The notes beneath the pieces were generated by a model. The model was not told the DNA's origin. It saw nothing but the letters and a program-made list of their open reading frames with translations, and searched no databases. The position numbers were made by a program, and so were the translations under genes. Positions 61,541 through 64,000 of a stretch of 64,000 bases of DNA are shown here, in pieces (the stretch's first letter is position 1; the number at the start of each line of letters is the position of its first letter). Source of the stretch: Ameyamaea chiangmaiensis (GTDB lineage Bacteria; Pseudomonadota; Alphaproteobacteria; Acetobacterales; Acetobacteraceae); NCBI RefSeq assembly GCF_025995235.1, contig NZ_BAPT01000050.1, positions 175,561-239,560 on the forward strand, read 5' to 3'.

Positions 61541-62661
61541 GTCCGCGTGCCCAGTTTCACCACGATCTTCCGCGCCGAGACGCTGGCCTGCGCTTCGAGT
61601 GCCGCGGGAATGGCCTCGAGCCCGTGGCCGGTCACGAGCGCGGGTGGCGCCGCGATGTGACGTCCTTCGGCGAGTGCGCGCGGCAGGTAGTCCCGAAAGA
61701 GCATCTGCCCCACCTCATTGTCCTTGAGGCTGCTTCCCCAGATGAATTTGGTGGTGACGCCGGCGCGTCGCGCCGCCAATGCGTCGCGGGCGTTCAATAG
61801 CCCCATGCGTGTGAAGAAAGGCAGCAGCCGGTGCCAGGCGGTGCCTTTGGCCAGCAGCGTGTCGAACGACAGGCCCGGTGTTGCGACGGCCACGAAGCGA
61901 CGGCCCTCCGCGCGTCGCAACACGGCGATGCATCTGGCGAGCGATCCTTCGCCGATGGCCATGGCGCCCGCCATCCGGCGCCCCTGCAGCGCCGTCACGA
62001 GGTCGGGCACCACCGAGGCGCTGCGATAATCAAACGCCGCCCGTGCCCCCAGGGCGATGACGTAGCCATGGTTATGCGGCGACGCGGTGGTGACCACGTC
62101 GTAGCCTGCCCGCACGGCGAGCTGGATGGCCTGGCTGCCGACGCTGGTCGCGCCACCCCACACCAGCACGGATTGACCGGCAGGTTCGACATCGCCAGAT
62201 GGATGGCGCAATCCAAGGTAATCGCGCTGGAACAGACCGCTTGCCGCCGTGCAGAGGCCGAGCGGCAAGGTGGCGGCGTCCGCGAAGGCCATGTCGTCGG
62301 GGATGGGAGACACCATGTACTCGTCGAGGATCACCCGGTCCTGGAAGGCACCCTCGGCGCGGTCGCGCCCTTTCTCGGTGCCGAGTGCGAGGCCAAGCAC
62401 ATGCTGGCCGACCGAGAAACGCGAAACCTTCGGGCCGATCGCCACGATCTCGCCCGCGACGTCGGAGCCGAGAACCGCCGGATACCGCAGCCACGGCGTG
62501 ATGAAGCGGGCGAGGGGCTGCATATAGCGGTCGACGGGGTTGATCGCGACCGCGTGGACACGGACCGCGATCTGGTGGTCGTCGGGTGCGACCCGTGGTA
62601 CGGGCATCACCAGCAATGCGCCTTGTCGTCTGTCGAGAATGAGTGCGCGGTCCTGGGACAT
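61537..62661 (-). CDS. Zinc-type/quinone oxidoreductase (MDR family), zinc ligands not evident
   Basis: A 374-residue medium-chain dehydrogenase/reductase. The N-terminal GroES-like domain has INPVDRYMQ and YPAVLGSDVAGEIVAIG, and the nucleotide-binding domain has LVWGGATSVGSQAIQLAVRAG (residues about 165-185). The cysteine and histidine zinc ligands of alcohol dehydrogenases are missing, so it is most like quinone oxidoreductase or enoyl reductase. I chose ATG 62661, which gives the family N-terminus. It is divergent from an AraC regulator, which probably controls it. Confidence 0.85.
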   Translation of the reverse strand: MSQDRALILDRRQGALLVMPVPRVAPDDHQIAVRVHAVAINPVDRYMQPLARFITPWLRYPAVLGSDVAGEIVAIGPKVSRFSVGQHVLGLALGTEKGRDRAEGAFQDRVILDEYMVSPIPDDMAFADAATLPLGLCTAASGLFQRDYLGLRHPSGDVEPAGQSVLVWGGATSVGSQAIQLAVRAGYDVVTTASPHNHGYVIALGARAAFDYRSASVVPDLVTALQGRRMAGAMAIGEGSLARCIAVLRRAEGRRFVAVATPGLSFDTLLAKGTAWHRLLPFFTRMGLLNARDALAARRAGVTTKFIWGSSLKDNEVGQMLFRDYLPRALAEGRHIAAPPALVTGHGLEAIPAALEAQASVSARKIVVKLGTRT

Positions 62662-62757
62662 GGCTCGGCTCCGGCTTGTCGCTGACCGAAAGAGTAGAGC
62701 GAAGCGCTCTGGACGGAATATGCTTGAATATCCGCCATTCTCCATCGATCGTCCAAT
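62662..62757. promoter_or_regulatory. Shared divergent promoter region of the oxidoreductase and AraC genes
   Basis: A 96-base gap separates the two divergent genes and must hold both promoters and the probable AraC site. I see no perfect inverted repeat or clear -35/-10 hexamers, so this is a positional call only. Confidence 0.4.
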
Positions 62758-63657
62758 ATGCGCCCTGATCCGTTGTCCGATGTCGTCTCCCTGCTTAAGC
62801 CGCGTGCCTATGGCTTCCGCGGCCTCGATATCGCGGGCGCGTGGTCGCTCCATCTGCCGCCGGAGCGCGTCATCCGCTGCTACGCCCTGCACTCTGGTGC
62901 CTGTGGGTTATGGCTAGGCAACGGGGAGAAGGTGTCGCTGACGGCCGGCGACTTCGTGCTGCTGCCGCATGGCGACGCTCTGGTGATGGGAAGTGCACGC
63001 GATGCGCCGCCGATCGACCTCGACGTTTTTTTTGCGATGCCGGATGGTGAGACCGCGGTCTTGGCGGGTGGCGGCGAGTGTTCGGGCCTCGGCGGCTATT
63101 TCGAGCTGAGTGGCGCCGCCGCGCCATTGCTCGTGCATGCGCTCCCACCAGTGATGCGACTGGAGGCGGGAACCGACCAGGGAAGCCTGTCCTCGTCGGT
63201 CGCGCAGTTGATGGGAGAACTGCGCGCGCCTCGCCCCGGTGGAAGGCTGATTGCCGAACACCTGACGCAGACTCTACTGATACAGGCTTTGCGATTGCAT
63301 GCCGCCAGCCAGCAGCGTCGGGGCGAGGGCTGGCTGGCTGCTCTGGCCGACCCGCAACTTGCCCGATCGTTCGAGGCCATTCATGGCCACCCGGGTAATC
63401 GATGGACACTCGACGGCTTGGCGCGGACTGCGGGGATGTCTCGCTCCGGTTTTGCCCGGCGCTTTGTCGAGACTTGCGGCGAGCCCGCGATGGCTTACCT
63501 GACGCGCTGGCGCATGGTGCTGGCGGCTGACCGCTTGGCGCGGGGCGAGAGGATCGGCACGATCGCCGCCGAGCTTGGCTATGGGTCGGAGAGCGCGTTC
63601 GGCGCGGCTTTCCGTCGCACCATGGGGGTTTCACCGGGACGGTATTCCCCGCGATAA
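62758..63657 (+). CDS. AraC-family regulator with cupin sensor domain
   Basis: A 299-residue regulator: an N-terminal cupin-like ligand domain (residues about 20-180, with LTAGDFVLLPHGDALVMG) and a C-terminal double helix-turn-helix (WTLDGLARTAGMSRSGFARRF, IGTIAAELGYGSESAFGAAF RRTMGVSPG). It probably responds to the substrate of the divergent oxidoreductase, perhaps a xenobiotic or quinone. No clear ribosome site precedes ATG 62758. Confidence 0.88.
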   Translation: MRPDPLSDVVSLLKPRAYGFRGLDIAGAWSLHLPPERVIRCYALHSGACGLWLGNGEKVSLTAGDFVLLPHGDALVMGSARDAPPIDLDVFFAMPDGETAVLAGGGECSGLGGYFELSGAAAPLLVHALPPVMRLEAGTDQGSLSSSVAQLMGELRAPRPGGRLIAEHLTQTLLIQALRLHAASQQRRGEGWLAALADPQLARSFEAIHGHPGNRWTLDGLARTAGMSRSGFARRFVETCGEPAMAYLTRWRMVLAADRLARGERIGTIAAELGYGSESAFGAAFRRTMGVSPGRYSPR

Positions 63658-63699
63658 AACGATGACCGCAATTCGATCCGGGTCGCACCGCTTGGGCCT

Positions 63700-64000
63700 G
63701 TGAGTGATGTGTTTATGTTATCTGCGAGCCAGATGAAGCGGCTCAGGCCGTTTTTCCCACTGGCACATGGGGTTCCACGCGTTGATGACCGGCGTGTTCT
63801 GAGCGGGATCGTTTATGTGATCCGCCATGGCCTTCAGTGGAAGGATGCCCCGAATGCGTATGGTCCACACAAGACTTTGTATAATCGCTTCATCCGGTGG
63901 AGCCGTCTGGGCGGAGCCCGAAAGGTTCCACCAGTGCGTATGCATTGATGGAATACGAGCGCAGGGGTCTTCGACCGGATCTTCGTCGCGCTGACAGAGC
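63700..64000 (+). mobile_element. Start of an IS5-family transposase, interrupted and cut by the window edge
   Basis: From GTG 63700 the frame encodes the IS5 N-terminus (LSASQMKRLRPFFPLAHGVP, RRVLSGIVYVIRHGLQWKD, GPHKTLYNRFIRWSRLG). About 54 extra bases (roughly 63914-63967) then break the frame, after which VFDRIFVALTE continues in another frame to the window end. Without the extra bases the two parts would join normally. It is thus a damaged copy, distinct from the element at 60651. Confidence 0.75.

Overview
The window is high-GC DNA from an alphaproteobacterium, most likely an acetic acid bacterium (Acetobacteraceae). Evidence for this is the two-subunit membrane PQQ dehydrogenase of SldBA type, the alphaproteobacterial-type DksA and the dksA/flgI arrangement, an AcnB-type aconitase, a SDHAF4-like small protein, and abundant periplasmic oxidation and efflux functions. 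The genus cannot be fixed from sequence reading alone.

Layout. 1-3953: an NCS2 permease (cut by the window edge) and the lower nicotinate (vitamin B3) ring-cleavage pathway nicX-nicF-nicE-nicD. This takes 2,5-dihydroxypyridine to N-formylmaleamate, maleamate, maleate and fumarate. 4157-11529: a second set with a TonB receptor, a GMC flavoprotein dehydrogenase, an aldehyde dehydrogenase and a secreted tannase/feruloyl-esterase-family enzyme, followed by a LysR gene with an amber codon in its helix-turn-helix. 13217-13728: a decayed tyrosine integrase beside tRNA-Thr(GGT), an old integration scar. 13821-17239: dksA divergent from flgI-flgJ(N)-flgN and a proline-rich membrane protein. 17356-28957: M16 peptidase, serine hydrolase, small membrane protein, SDHAF4-like protein, glycosyltransferase, and a CzcCBA-type HME-RND efflux operon on the minus strand.

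29087-38452: small secreted and membrane-anchored regulators, an unusual aquaporin, fumC, a class A beta-lactamase, a PadR regulator with a histidine-rich tail and a clear palindromic operator, a flavin reductase, and acnB. 38453-43095: an AT-rich gap of about 1.1 kb, a secreted protein built of 33-residue repeats, and a propeller-sensor diguanylate cyclase. 43630-48720: the heterotetrameric sarcosine oxidase operon soxBDAG.

49122-61190: an island lying between a decayed IS630-type element and a truncated IS5-type element, visibly richer in A/T than its surroundings. It holds one co-directional run: LysR regulator, DenD-like dehydrogenase, ACS-type transporter, TIM-barrel isomerase, class I aldolase-like protein, DAK-family kinase, Tat-exported COG3618-type lactonase, and a SldBA-like PQQ dehydrogenase. 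Read together, these suggest oxidation of a short polyol or sugar in the periplasm, lactone opening, uptake of the acid, and conversion to triose-level intermediates. The closest known logic is four-carbon acid-sugar or tetrulose catabolism, but the combination of parts differs from the described D-erythronate and threonate routes and is the most interesting system in the window. 61190-64000: a truncated membrane gene, a quinone-oxidoreductase-like gene with a divergent AraC regulator, and the start of another IS5-type element.
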